Assembly (NCBI GenBank): GCA_947599875.1
Contig: CANQFV010000024.1
Location: 1-39,934 of the forward strand
DNA from: an uncultured Oscillospiraceae bacterium
Lineage (GTDB): Bacteria > Bacillota > Clostridia > Oscillospirales > Oscillospiraceae
DNA length: 39,934 bases
Direction: 5' to 3'
Under the pieces are notes generated by a model that had not been told where the DNA came from, made no database searches, and saw nothing but the letters and a program-made list of their open reading frames with translations. Position 1 is the stretch's first letter, and each line of letters starts with the position of its first letter. Shown in pieces: positions 29,583-36,965 of the stretch. Both the position numbers and the translations under genes were made by a program.

Positions 29583-29650
29583 GTAAAGCGCCTCCAAAAG
29601 TCGGTATTCCCCTCCCCGCCGCTGGCCGGCCGGTACAGGGATCACTCAAA

Positions 29651-29692
29651 ATTATGCCTCTTTTTCCGGGGAAAGTCAAGCTTTATTCACAT
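29651..29692 (-). promoter_or_regulatory. argG promoter with a possible ARG-box half-site
   Basis: On the minus strand TTGACT (29679-29674), a 17-base spacer and CATAAT (29656-29651) form a good promoter about 70 bases before the start codon. TGTGAATAAAGC just upstream resembles half of an ArgR/AhrC box (TGAATAAA). The second half is weak, and no argR gene is in the window, so ArgR control is inference. Confidence 0.7.
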
Positions 29693-29720
29693 ATCCATCG
29701 GTTTTTGGTAAACCGTCAAA

Positions 29721-29747
29721 GGGGCCGGAAGCCCGGCCCCTTTTTTT
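29721..29747 (+). terminator. Hairpin with T7 tract between the LTA-synthase gene and argG
   Basis: GGGGCCGG (29721-29728) pairs with CCGGCCCC (29733-29740), loop AAGC, followed by seven Ts on the plus strand. On the minus strand, where the flanking genes are read, the stem is followed only by TTT. It probably ends the minus-strand LTA-synthase transcript, but its better U-tract faces the other way. Confidence 0.7.
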
Positions 29748-29817
29748 GTGTGTTTTATCGGACGCCCCCGGGCGTACCCCGGGCGTGTCTGCATAACCAT
29801 CCACTTTGTCTGAATAG

Positions 29818-31842
29818 TTATTCAATCACGATGCCCACGCACTCCGACAGGGTCTCCCCGTTGGCGGACACCTGCCGCACCGTCAGCACCGGGTTTTCGC
29901 CCCCCGTCCTGTCCGGCCAGCGGGGGATGTACGCCGTCAGCGTCCCGTCCTCCAGCCTGGTTGTCTCGTACTCCCTGCCGTTCAGGGTGATCACGCTCCA
30001 GTCGGTAAAGCCCCGGCCCGTGACGTACACCGCCCCGTCCGCCGGGTCAAACTCCGCCCCCGTGACGACGATCGGCTCCACGCCCATCTGAAGATCCGTG
30101 GCCGTGTAGGGGTTCTCCCCGCCGAAGCAGTAGAAGTCCCCGTAGAGCATGTCGTACTCCAAAAGCTCCAGCCCGTCTAAGTAGTCCTCGGTGTCCTTCA
30201 TCTGCTGGTGGTACTTGGTCAGCAGACCCGGGGCCATATCCAGCTCCTGAAGCACCTTGGCCGACAGCTGATACGCCTCCAGATCCTCGTCATGCTCCTC
30301 CATCGGGAAGTTGGCCCAGATCACATACTCCGTCTGAAAAATATCCCCGTTTTTCAGCTCGTCGGAGCCGATGTCGAAGCTGGGCAGGTGGTCGCCGTAC
30401 ATCACCAGCACCACCGGTTCCGCCCGGCGGCTGAGGGCGTCCACCAGCTCCCCGATAAACTCGTCCGTCTCCGCAAGCTGGCTGACGTAGTAGGCAAAGG
30501 CCCCCTCCTCCTCGGGGTCGCTGGCCCAGGTCACGTCCAGATCCTCCGTCTCCAGGCTGTCCACGCCCCGCTGGTACTTGCCGTGGCCCTGGACGGTGAT
30601 GGTGAAGATCAGATCCCGCCCCTGGGTGGCGTCCAGCGCCTTCAGGATCTCCCCGGTCAGGCACCTGTCCCTGGCCCAGCCGATGGGGTTGAAGTCCACA
30701 TCCGTCATATATTCAATGGAGGTGAAGTTGTCAAAGCCCAACTGGGCAAACACCTGATCCCTGCCGTAAAAGGTCCCCGTGTTGTTGTGAATGGCCGTAC
30801 CCGTGTAGCCCAGGGTCTTCAGATCCCGGACAACGGACTCGCACGCCTCCTCCTTCAGGATGGTCTTGTAGGGGTACTCCCCCATGCCGAAGAAGTCCAG
30901 ATTCATGCCGCTGAGGACTTCAAACTCCGTGTTGGCCGTCCCCGCCCCCACGGAGGGCACCGACAGGAACCCGGAGGTACACGTCTCCCGGATCCGCCGG
31001 AAGTTGGGGATGGGCGTCTTCTCCACCTCCACGTCGTCTAAGTAGCCCACGTCAAAGAAGGACTCCAACTGCATCATAATGATGTTGGGCCGGGACGCCG
31101 GCTCCGGCACGTCCTTCAGATTCCCCACCAGCCAGTTGACGGCCGGCTTGGAGTAAAAGTCCGGCTCGTGGACGCCCCGGTCCACCGCCCCGGTGCAGAA
31201 GCAGTACACAAACCCGTAATTGCCGTAGGCGTCGGCGATGTTGGCAAAGACCTCCGCCCGCTTGTCCTCGTGCCCCACCACCGTCACGGAGTAGGCCCCC
31301 ACCGCCAGGAGAATGGAGGCGGCGGACAGCACGGCGGCCATGCGGATCTTCACCGGCTGCTTCCGGGATCTTATGTACAGCACCACCATCCCCGCTATGA
31401 ACAGGAGGATCAGCACCCCCGCCAGCACCATCTGCCAGATCTCCAGATACACCGAGAAGATCCCCATCGCCGTGGGGATCAGGGCAAAGTCGATGGTGCC
31501 GAAGGGCGTCACCCGGAAAAACAGCATCACCCCGTTCACCGTCCCGGCGATCAGCCACAGCAGGGACAGGAAGGTGATGAAGAAGTTTCGCTTTTTAAAG
31601 AAGTGCCCCAGCGACACCGTACTCAGGACAATAAAGTAATTGGCCAGAAAGTTGATGGGGTGGACAAAGACAAACACCAGCCCCTTCCAGGGCGAGTGAC
31701 GGGAGATCATCTCGATCAGGAGGGTCAGGAGAAAGGCGAGAATGGCGGTGAAGATCACCGGGTGCGTATCAAGAAGCCCGTTCAGCTTCTGCGTCAGAGC
31801 CTTGAACGGTTTTTTCTTCGCGGCCGCCGTGGGCATCGGCAA
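29818..31842 (-). CDS. LTA synthase family membrane sulfatase/phosphotransferase
   Basis: A 674-residue protein. Five or six membrane segments lie at about 28-47, 54-77, 88-109, 137-158 and 168-189, followed by an extracellular alkaline-phosphatase-fold domain. Glu260 in MMQLESFFD, Thr302 in GAGTANTEFEVLSG (the nucleophile position of LtaS) and MYGDHLPSFD near 485 are the metal and catalytic signatures. It may transfer glycerophosphate onto lipoteichoic acid or another surface polymer. The C-terminal 80 residues (about 590-674, TGAEFDPADGAVYVTGRGFT) look like an added beta-domain. Promoter TTGAAA-17-TATCAT at 31909-31881 precedes it. Substrate is not fixed by sequence. Confidence 0.88.
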   Translation of the reverse strand: MPMPTAAAKKKPFKALTQKLNGLLDTHPVIFTAILAFLLTLLIEMISRHSPWKGLVFVFVHPINFLANYFIVLSTVSLGHFFKKRNFFITFLSLLWLIAGTVNGVMLFFRVTPFGTIDFALIPTAMGIFSVYLEIWQMVLAGVLILLFIAGMVVLYIRSRKQPVKIRMAAVLSAASILLAVGAYSVTVVGHEDKRAEVFANIADAYGNYGFVYCFCTGAVDRGVHEPDFYSKPAVNWLVGNLKDVPEPASRPNIIMMQLESFFDVGYLDDVEVEKTPIPNFRRIRETCTSGFLSVPSVGAGTANTEFEVLSGMNLDFFGMGEYPYKTILKEEACESVVRDLKTLGYTGTAIHNNTGTFYGRDQVFAQLGFDNFTSIEYMTDVDFNPIGWARDRCLTGEILKALDATQGRDLIFTITVQGHGKYQRGVDSLETEDLDVTWASDPEEEGAFAYYVSQLAETDEFIGELVDALSRRAEPVVLVMYGDHLPSFDIGSDELKNGDIFQTEYVIWANFPMEEHDEDLEAYQLSAKVLQELDMAPGLLTKYHQQMKDTEDYLDGLELLEYDMLYGDFYCFGGENPYTATDLQMGVEPIVVTGAEFDPADGAVYVTGRGFTDWSVITLNGREYETTRLEDGTLTAYIPRWPDRTGGENPVLTVRQVSANGETLSECVGIVIE

Positions 31843-31880
31843 ACATCTCCAAACTGAAATAGCGTTTTAAAGCGCCCCCT

Positions 31881-31909
31881 ATGATAACAAAATCCCGCCG
31901 TCATTTCAA
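31881..31909 (-). promoter_or_regulatory. Promoter of the LTA-synthase-like gene
   Basis: On the minus strand TTGAAA (31909-31904), 17-base spacer, TATCAT (31886-31881), about 40 bases before the start. It is divergent from the greA promoter. Confidence 0.65.
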
Positions 31910-32044
31910 CCGTTGAATGTTTAAAATTTCGTTAATAAAGGGCTATATCTTCGCCAAATTGCCGGGAAAGATGTTGAAAAGAGCAAATTCCTTCCAAAAC
32001 GCCCCCTCCCCGCCCCCAAACCCCAAAAGAAATGCCCGCGTCAC

Positions 32045-32073
32045 TTGACAAAACCGGGAAAAATCCATATAAT
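32045..32073 (+). promoter_or_regulatory. greA-lysS promoter, perfect consensus
   Basis: TTGACA (32045-32050), exactly 17 bases, TATAAT (32068-32073). Transcription would start near 32080, which excludes the Met codon at 32082 as the normal greA start. Confidence 0.9.
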
Positions 32074-32111
32074 AGCTTGTTATGACCAACATCTTTGAAG
32101 GAGTGACCAGC

Positions 32112-32588
32112 ATGGCAGATTCCAACAGGTACAGAATGAGTTCCCAGCGTCTTGAGGAGCTGAAAAAGGAGCTTCTTTATATGCAGACCGTCCGGGAGAA
32201 GGAGGTAGCGGAGCAGATCAAGGAGGCACGTTCCTTCGGCGACCTGTCCGAGAACTCCGAGTACGACGAGGCCAAGACCGAACAGGGCAAGCTGTACTCC
32301 CGCATCGCGGAGTATCAGGACCTGATCGAACACGCCGTCGTGGTGGAGGAGAGCGAGGACAGCGACAAGGTGGGCATCGGCAGCATCGTCACGGTGCGGG
32401 AGCTGGAGACAAACGACGAGTACACCTTTAAGCTTGTGGGCTCCCAGGAGGCCAACCCGATGGACGGCCGCATCTCCGACGACTCCCCCTTCGGCCGCGC
32501 CCTTTATGGGCACGGGCTGGGCGAGGTGGTGGACGTGGACGCCCCCGCCGGCGTCATCCAGTACGAGATCCTGCGCATCGAGAAGTGA
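32112..32588 (+). CDS. greA: Transcription elongation factor GreA
   Basis: A 158-residue GreA of the usual length. The N-terminal coiled coil contains the acidic tip FGDLSENSEYDEAK (near 42-55), which enters the RNA polymerase secondary channel and stimulates cleavage of backtracked RNA; the C-terminal FKBP-like domain ends with GVIQYEILRI. The start at 32112 is set by AAGGAG upstream and by the promoter position. lysS follows after 38 bases, a pairing common in Clostridia. Confidence 0.95.
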   Translation: MADSNRYRMSSQRLEELKKELLYMQTVREKEVAEQIKEARSFGDLSENSEYDEAKTEQGKLYSRIAEYQDLIEHAVVVEESEDSDKVGIGSIVTVRELETNDEYTFKLVGSQEANPMDGRISDDSPFGRALYGHGLGEVVDVDAPAGVIQYEILRIEK

Positions 32589-32626
32589 CCGCGCCCCACT
32601 TTGCCAAGAGATAAGGAGACACACAA

Positions 32627-34126
32627 ATGCCGGAAGTCAACACCCCCTCCGCCCCGGAGGAGGATCTCTCCCAGATCCTCCAGGTTCGCCGGGACAAGCT
32701 CGCCGCCCTGCAAAGCGAGGGCCGCGACCCCTTTGTCATCACAAAATTCCAGCGCACCGCCTTCTCACAGGACGTGAAGGCGGATTTTGACCGGTATGAA
32801 AACAACCATGTGGCTATGGCCGGACGCGTCATGGCCAAGCGCGGTATGGGCAAGGCCATCTTCGCCGATATCCAGGACGCCCAGGGCCGCATCCAGATCT
32901 ATATCCGGGCCGACGCCGTCACGCCCCAGGAGTTCGCCGACTTCCGGAAGGTGGACGTGGGCGACATCGTGGGGGTGGAGGGCTACGTCTTCCGCACAAA
33001 GATGGGGGAGATCTCCGTCCACTGCGAGAAGGCCCAGCTTCTGGCCAAGTCCCTGCGTCCCCTGCCGGAGAAGTTCCACGGCCTGACGGATAAGGAGGTA
33101 CGCTACCGCCAGCGGTATGTGGATCTCATCGTCAACCCCGAGGTGAAGCGGGCCTTCCAGATCCGCAGCCGGTTCATCAAGTTCATCCGGGACTATATGG
33201 ACGACCGGGGCTATATGGAGGTGGAGACCCCCGTCCTCAATACCCTGGCCGGCGGCGCCGCCGCCAGACCCTTCGTCACCCACCACAACACCCTGGATAT
33301 CGACATGTACATGCGCATCGCCACGGAGCTGCCCTTAAAGCGCCTGATCGTGGGCGGCATGGAGCGGGTCTACGAAATCGGCCGCATCTTCCGCAATGAG
33401 GGCATGGACACCAAGCACAACCCGGAGTTCACCACCATCGAGCTTTACGAGGCGTATGCCAACCTCTTTGACATGATGGACATCGCCGAGGGGATCCTGT
33501 CCGGCGCGGCTATGAAGCTGCTGGGCAGCTACAAGGTCACCTGGCAGGGGGAGGAGATCGACCTGACCCCCGGCTGGCGCCGGCTCACAATGGTGGACGC
33601 CGTCCGGGAGTACACCGGCGTGGATTTCGCCGCCGTCAGCGACGACGCCCAGGCCGTGGCCGCCGCCAAAGCCATCGGGGTGGAGCTGGCCGATTCCGCG
33701 GATAAGACCTGGGGCAGCGCCCTGTACGCCTGCTTCGACCAGAAGGTGGAGGAGAAACTCATCCAGCCCACCTTCATCACCATGTACCCGGTGGAGGTCT
33801 CGCCCCTCACAAAGCGCAGCCCCCAGGACCCCCGGCTCACCGAGCGGTTCGAGCTTTTCATCTGCCGCAGCGAGATGGCCAACGCCTATTCGGAGCTGAA
33901 CGACCCCATCGACCAGCGGGCCAGATTTATGAAGCAGCTGGAGCTTCGCGACCGGGGCGACGACGAGACGGAGATGCTGGACGAGGACTTCCTCACCGCC
34001 CTGGAGTACGGTATGCCCCCCACAGGCGGCATGGGCATGGGCATCGACCGCTGCGCCATGCTCCTGACAGGCTCCGACTCCATCCGCGACGTCATCCTCT
34101 TCCCGACGATGAAACCCCTGGACTGA
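32627..34126 (+). CDS. lysS: Lysine-tRNA ligase, class II
   Basis: A 499-residue LysRS. The N-terminal OB-fold (residues about 60-150, MAGRVMAKRGMGKAIFADIQ) binds the anticodon; class II motif 2 is FRNEGMDTKHNPEFTTIELY (near 257-276) and motif 3 GMGMGIDRCAMLL (near 468-480). It charges tRNA-Lys. AAGGAGAC precedes the start. The next gene (antitoxin-like nucleotidyltransferase) starts only 24 bases after the stop, so that pair may ride on this transcript. Confidence 0.96.
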   Translation: MPEVNTPSAPEEDLSQILQVRRDKLAALQSEGRDPFVITKFQRTAFSQDVKADFDRYENNHVAMAGRVMAKRGMGKAIFADIQDAQGRIQIYIRADAVTPQEFADFRKVDVGDIVGVEGYVFRTKMGEISVHCEKAQLLAKSLRPLPEKFHGLTDKEVRYRQRYVDLIVNPEVKRAFQIRSRFIKFIRDYMDDRGYMEVETPVLNTLAGGAAARPFVTHHNTLDIDMYMRIATELPLKRLIVGGMERVYEIGRIFRNEGMDTKHNPEFTTIELYEAYANLFDMMDIAEGILSGAAMKLLGSYKVTWQGEEIDLTPGWRRLTMVDAVREYTGVDFAAVSDDAQAVAAAKAIGVELADSADKTWGSALYACFDQKVEEKLIQPTFITMYPVEVSPLTKRSPQDPRLTERFELFICRSEMANAYSELNDPIDQRARFMKQLELRDRGDDETEMLDEDFLTALEYGMPPTGGMGMGIDRCAMLLTGSDSIRDVILFPTMKPLD

Positions 34127-34149
34127 GGAGCTGAAAAGAAGGATCCACT

Positions 34150-34440
34150 ATGACAGATATTGCAAAGCTGCAAGCAGTACTGATTCCTGTATTTCAAAAT
34201 TTTGGTATTTCCCGTGCCGTTTTGTTTGGCTCGATTGCGAAAAAGACAGCTACCGAGAAAAGCGATCTGGATTTGCTGGTGACAAGCGATTTGCACGGCT
34301 TGCGCTTTGTCGGATTTATGGAAGCTGTTCGTAAGGCGGCGCAGATGCCGGTGGATATTTTAGACATCTCTCATATCGAGCGCGGATCCAAGATCCAACG
34401 GGAAATTGAGAAAACCGGGGTGATCCTCTATGAGAAATGA
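34150..34440 (+). CDS. mntA: MNT-type nucleotidyltransferase antitoxin
   Basis: A 96-residue minimal nucleotidyltransferase. GS at 27-28, ten residues, then D39-L-D41 gives the GSX10DXD motif exactly. Proteins of this family AMPylate the tyrosine of the HEPN partner and neutralise it (type VII toxin-antitoxin). The next gene overlaps by 11 bases and is the HEPN partner. AT-richer codons than lysS suggest acquisition by transfer. Confidence 0.88.
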   Translation: MTDIAKLQAVLIPVFQNFGISRAVLFGSIAKKTATEKSDLDLLVTSDLHGLRFVGFMEAVRKAAQMPVDILDISHIERGSKIQREIEKTGVILYEK

Positions 34441-34750
34441 AATCATCGTGAGGAAGATGCTCGGCTATTGTGAGAAATTGATTTGCTACTGCGAAGGGTA
34501 CTCCTATGAAACCTTCTCACAAGACACAAAACTGGTTGAAGCCTGCGTATTCAATCTTAGCCAGCTTGGCGAACTCTGCCACGCGGTGGACGAAGGCTTT
34601 ACAGCAGCACACCCGGATATTCCGTGGATGGAAATGTACGGACTGCGAAACCGCATCGTACACGACTATGATGGCGTCAATCTCGTGCTTGTTTGGGAAA
34701 TTATCAGCGGAGATATTCCTGAACTGAAAAAGCTGTTGCAAAACTTGTAA
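34430..34750 (+). CDS. hepT: HEPN-domain toxin (HepT-like, DUF86)
   Basis: A 106-residue helical protein. R73-NRIV-H78-D-Y80 is the catalytic RX4HXY motif of HEPN RNases, and VFNLSQLGELCHAVDEGF is the family's dimer helix. It likely cuts RNA unless modified by the upstream MntA at Tyr80. The 11-base overlap supports coupled synthesis of the pair. Which RNA it cuts cannot be told from sequence. Confidence 0.88.
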   Translation: MRNEIIVRKMLGYCEKLICYCEGYSYETFSQDTKLVEACVFNLSQLGELCHAVDEGFTAAHPDIPWMEMYGLRNRIVHDYDGVNLVLVWEIISGDIPELKKLLQNL

Positions 34751-34885
34751 ATCTGCATTTTCCCAGCACTGCGGTTCGTCATTTAGCTCTTGCGTTTTCC
34801 AACGGTGAAGCCCCTGGGCGAGTGAAAGAGCCGGAGCGGGATCTCACAGAGGAGACAGGAAAACAAATCGGAAGAAGATGAACAG

Positions 34886-35074
34886 ATGAGAAAATGCGTT
34901 CGCTGCGGAGGAGAAATGGAGGAGGACTTCACGTTCACCGGCGGTTACGGCAACGTGATCCGCAAGAAGGGCTTGAGCGGTAAGGCCGTTTACCCAAAGG
35001 CGGCCGTGTGTCCCAAGTGCGGCGAGGTCTCCATTTATGTGGACGATGAGCAGCTGAAAAAACTGATAAAGTAA
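34886..35074 (+). CDS. Small zinc-ribbon protein
   Basis: 62 residues with CVRCGGEMEEDF at the N-terminus and CPKCGEVSIYVDDEQLKKLI at the C-terminus, a two-CxxC zinc ribbon of a common Firmicute family of unknown role. A strong terminator follows 14 bases after the stop. The 135-base gap from hepT holds nothing recognisable. Confidence 0.75.
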   Translation: MRKCVRCGGEMEEDFTFTGGYGNVIRKKGLSGKAVYPKAAVCPKCGEVSIYVDDEQLKKLIK

Positions 35075-35088
35075 TTCCGGCGCAGCCC

Positions 35089-35128
35089 GGCCCTCTGAGA
35101 GAGAAACGCTTTTTCAGAGGGCCTTTTT
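35089..35128 (+). terminator. Intrinsic terminator after the zinc-ribbon gene
   Basis: GGCCCTCTGA (35089-35098) pairs with TCAGAGGGCC (35114-35123), followed by five Ts. Confidence 0.85.
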
Positions 35129-35248
35129 CGTTCCGGTGAACAAAGGTTTTTTCGCCGCGCACGTCGCCGGATCAAATGGAAATTGATTTTCTTGACAAAC
35201 GAAAATGGGCACCCCTCGGGGCAGCCCATATACCGAAGGCGGGATACT

Positions 35249-35575
35249 ATGAGAACCATTATCTACGCGCTGCTTGCCGCGGCCTTTTACGCCATCAATG
35301 TGCCCTTCTCCAAGCTCCTCCTGGATCATGTGGGCGCGGCGACGATGGCGGCGCTGCTCTACCTCGGGGCGGGGATGGGCATCGGCATCCTGTCCCTGCG
35401 CCAACCCGCCCCGCAAATGCTCCCCGATAGACACCCCCGTAGGCATAAGCACCGCAGGGCAAAGGGGAGCGCAGGCGTCACCACACAAAGGAAGGATCGA
35501 AACGCGGGGTCAAATCACACACGCAGTCTTAACAGAAGTGTTAAGCCGGTTGTCCCTTTGCGTTCTGGTCTATAA
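35249..35575 (+). pseudogene. Truncated EamA/DMT-type transporter remnant
   Basis: The first about 50 codons (MRTIIYALLAAAFYAINVPF, then SKLLLDHVGAATMAALLYLG and GMGIGILSL) are the first membrane hairpin of a ten-segment drug/metabolite transporter. The frame then changes character to a basic, non-membrane sequence (RHPRRHKHRRAKGS) and stops, so about 250 residues are missing. The break near 35405 looks like a deletion or an insertion footprint. Not expected to make a working transporter. Confidence 0.75.
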
Positions 35576-35621
35576 AATCCGTGGGTGCTATCATAGGGAT
35601 ACAAGGCTCAGGAGGTCATGA

Positions 35622-36023
35622 ATGAATATTGGCAAAACGATAAAAGAGCTTCGGCAAAAGCGGGGGATCACCCAGGAGGAGCTGTCAGACACACTGCGGG
35701 TGTCCGTCCAGACGGTCTCACGCTGGGAAAACGGCGTAAATGCGCCCGATTTGTCTATGCTCTCGGAGCTTAGCGTCTATTTCAATGTGACCGCAGACTA
35801 CTTGCTGGGCCTGGAAAGGAATAAGACTATGGCAAAGCTGATAAAGACCACGGAAACATTTGAGATGGCTTCCAGACGAGAGGCCGAGGAAATGGTACTA
35901 CGCTTCCAGGGCGAGAAATTCCCTGTCCTGAAGGACTACAAGATCACCCCCGACGGCGATAAAGTGATACTGGAGGTCACAAAGGAGTTTGGGGCCGAGC
36001 TTGACAGCATGAAATTCAACTGA
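35622..36023 (+). CDS. Xre-family transcriptional regulator with a short C-terminal domain
   Basis: 133 residues. The N-terminal HTH (residues about 3-66) reads TIKELRQKRGITQEELSDTL and VSVQTVSRWENGVNAPDLSM, then YLLGLE. After residue 68 a separate module of about 65 residues (MAKLIKTTETFEMASRREAE, FPVLKDYKITPDGDKVILEV) is mixed alpha/beta and could sense a ligand; I do not recognise it. AGGAGG precedes the start. A hairpin with ACAGCCCTG/CAGGGCTGT (36033-36064) follows the stop and may be a weak terminator. Confidence 0.85.
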   Translation: MNIGKTIKELRQKRGITQEELSDTLRVSVQTVSRWENGVNAPDLSMLSELSVYFNVTADYLLGLERNKTMAKLIKTTETFEMASRREAEEMVLRFQGEKFPVLKDYKITPDGDKVILEVTKEFGAELDSMKFN

Positions 36024-36032
36024 GACTATATA

Positions 36033-36067
36033 ACAGCCCTGCAATAAAGCTCTCACAGGGCTGTTTG
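36033..36067 (+). terminator. Possible weak terminator after the Xre gene
   Basis: ACAGCCCTG (36033-36041) pairs with CAGGGCTGT (36056-36064), loop 14 bases, then TTT. Confidence 0.5.
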
Positions 36068-36098
36068 CCGTTCCTGCGGCAAATGATGTGGAGGCGTT

Positions 36099-36320
36099 AT
36101 GGCAAACGGAAAAAGAGAGGAGCCGCGGCGAGCAGCTCCTTTTTTCCGCCCTTATCGACCGCCACAAAACGGCTCCGGCGGCTTTTGTCAATTTGGGGTG
36201 GAAATTTCGGCGATCCTGTGCTACCCTTATTATGCGGCACGTCGCGGCCTTGCCTATCGCTGCGCCAGGTGCCGGAAGATTATTGTGACAATGACGGGGG
36301 CGGGTACGGCATATGTATGA
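36099..36320 (+). CDS. Small hypothetical protein with a CxxC motif
   Basis: 73 residues, basic and proline-rich at the start, with YRCARCRKIIVT near the C-terminus. GGAGG lies five bases before the ATG, and the end overlaps the next start by eight bases, which supports a real gene. An overlapping frame is possible, so the call is cautious. No family recognised. Confidence 0.45.
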   Translation: MANGKREEPRRAAPFFRPYRPPQNGSGGFCQFGVEISAILCYPYYAARRGLAYRCARCRKIIVTMTGAGTAYV

Positions 36321-36801
36321 GATAAATCTCCGGATAAAAGACGAGAGCGAGCTTTACAACCCGCTGGACGAGAGCTGCCGGACGTTGAGCGGCGACGTGT
36401 CCGACTACCTCTCCGAGCAGTACGGCAAGAAGGAGTTGGACGATGAGATCGTTCTGAAGATCAAATGCGGCGGGCCGGTGGATTACGAGCGGGTGCGCGG
36501 GGCCTTTCAGGAGCTGATCCGGGAGCAGGAGGTCCACAACAAGAACCAGAAGCGCATCAACCGGATGAAGCAGCTGTGGCTTTTTTGCATCGGCGTCGTC
36601 TTTGTGGCGGCGGCGATCCTCCTGGACGGCATCCTCGGCTCTGTGCCCGTGGAGCTGATCTCCATCGTCGGCTCCTTCGCCGTCTGGGAGGCGGCGAACA
36701 TCTGGATCGTGGAGAACCCCCGCACGCGCCTGGCGAATCGGACGCTGAAAAAGCTAAACTCCACCAGGATCGTGATCGAGGAGGCCCGCGGCGGCCAGTG
36801 A
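36313..36801 (+). CDS. Two-pass membrane protein of unknown function
   Basis: 162 residues. A soluble N-terminal part (1-85, INLRIKDESELYNPLDESCR, then VSDYLSEQYGKKELDDEIVL) is followed by two membrane segments near 92-110 (LWLFCIGVVFVAAAILLDGI) and 116-135 (ELISIVGSFAVWEAANIWIV), and a basic C-terminus. No family recognised. A terminator follows, so it ends the transcription unit. Confidence 0.75.
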   Translation: MYEINLRIKDESELYNPLDESCRTLSGDVSDYLSEQYGKKELDDEIVLKIKCGGPVDYERVRGAFQELIREQEVHNKNQKRINRMKQLWLFCIGVVFVAAAILLDGILGSVPVELISIVGSFAVWEAANIWIVENPRTRLANRTLKKLNSTRIVIEEARGGQ

Positions 36802-36822
36802 GCGCGCCGGGCAAATCTTTTT

Positions 36823-36859
36823 GCCGGAAAAGCCCTGCGGGCTTTTCCGGCAGATTTTT
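36823..36859 (+). terminator. Intrinsic terminator
   Basis: GCCGGAAAAGCCC (36823-36835) pairs perfectly with GGGCTTTTCCGGC (36839-36851), then AGATTTTT. Confidence 0.85.
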
Positions 36860-36884
36860 CTCCCGGGAGAGCAGGGTTCGGGGG

Positions 36885-36913
36885 TTGAAATAGCGCGGAA
36901 AAAATGGTAAAAT
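36885..36913 (+). promoter_or_regulatory. Promoter of the surface protein gene
   Basis: TTGAAA (36885-36890), 17 bases, TAAAAT (36908-36913), about 50 bases before the start codon. Confidence 0.65.
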
Positions 36914-36965
36914 AAAATAGAATAGGCGGTTTATTTGTCTTTTTTTGGTATTCGGAGGCGTGGAG

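Noticed and set aside
32082-32111. greA start at 32082
   Set aside because: The perfect promoter at 32045-32073 would begin transcription almost at this codon, leaving no ribosome binding site; 32112 has AAGGAG and gives the usual GreA length.
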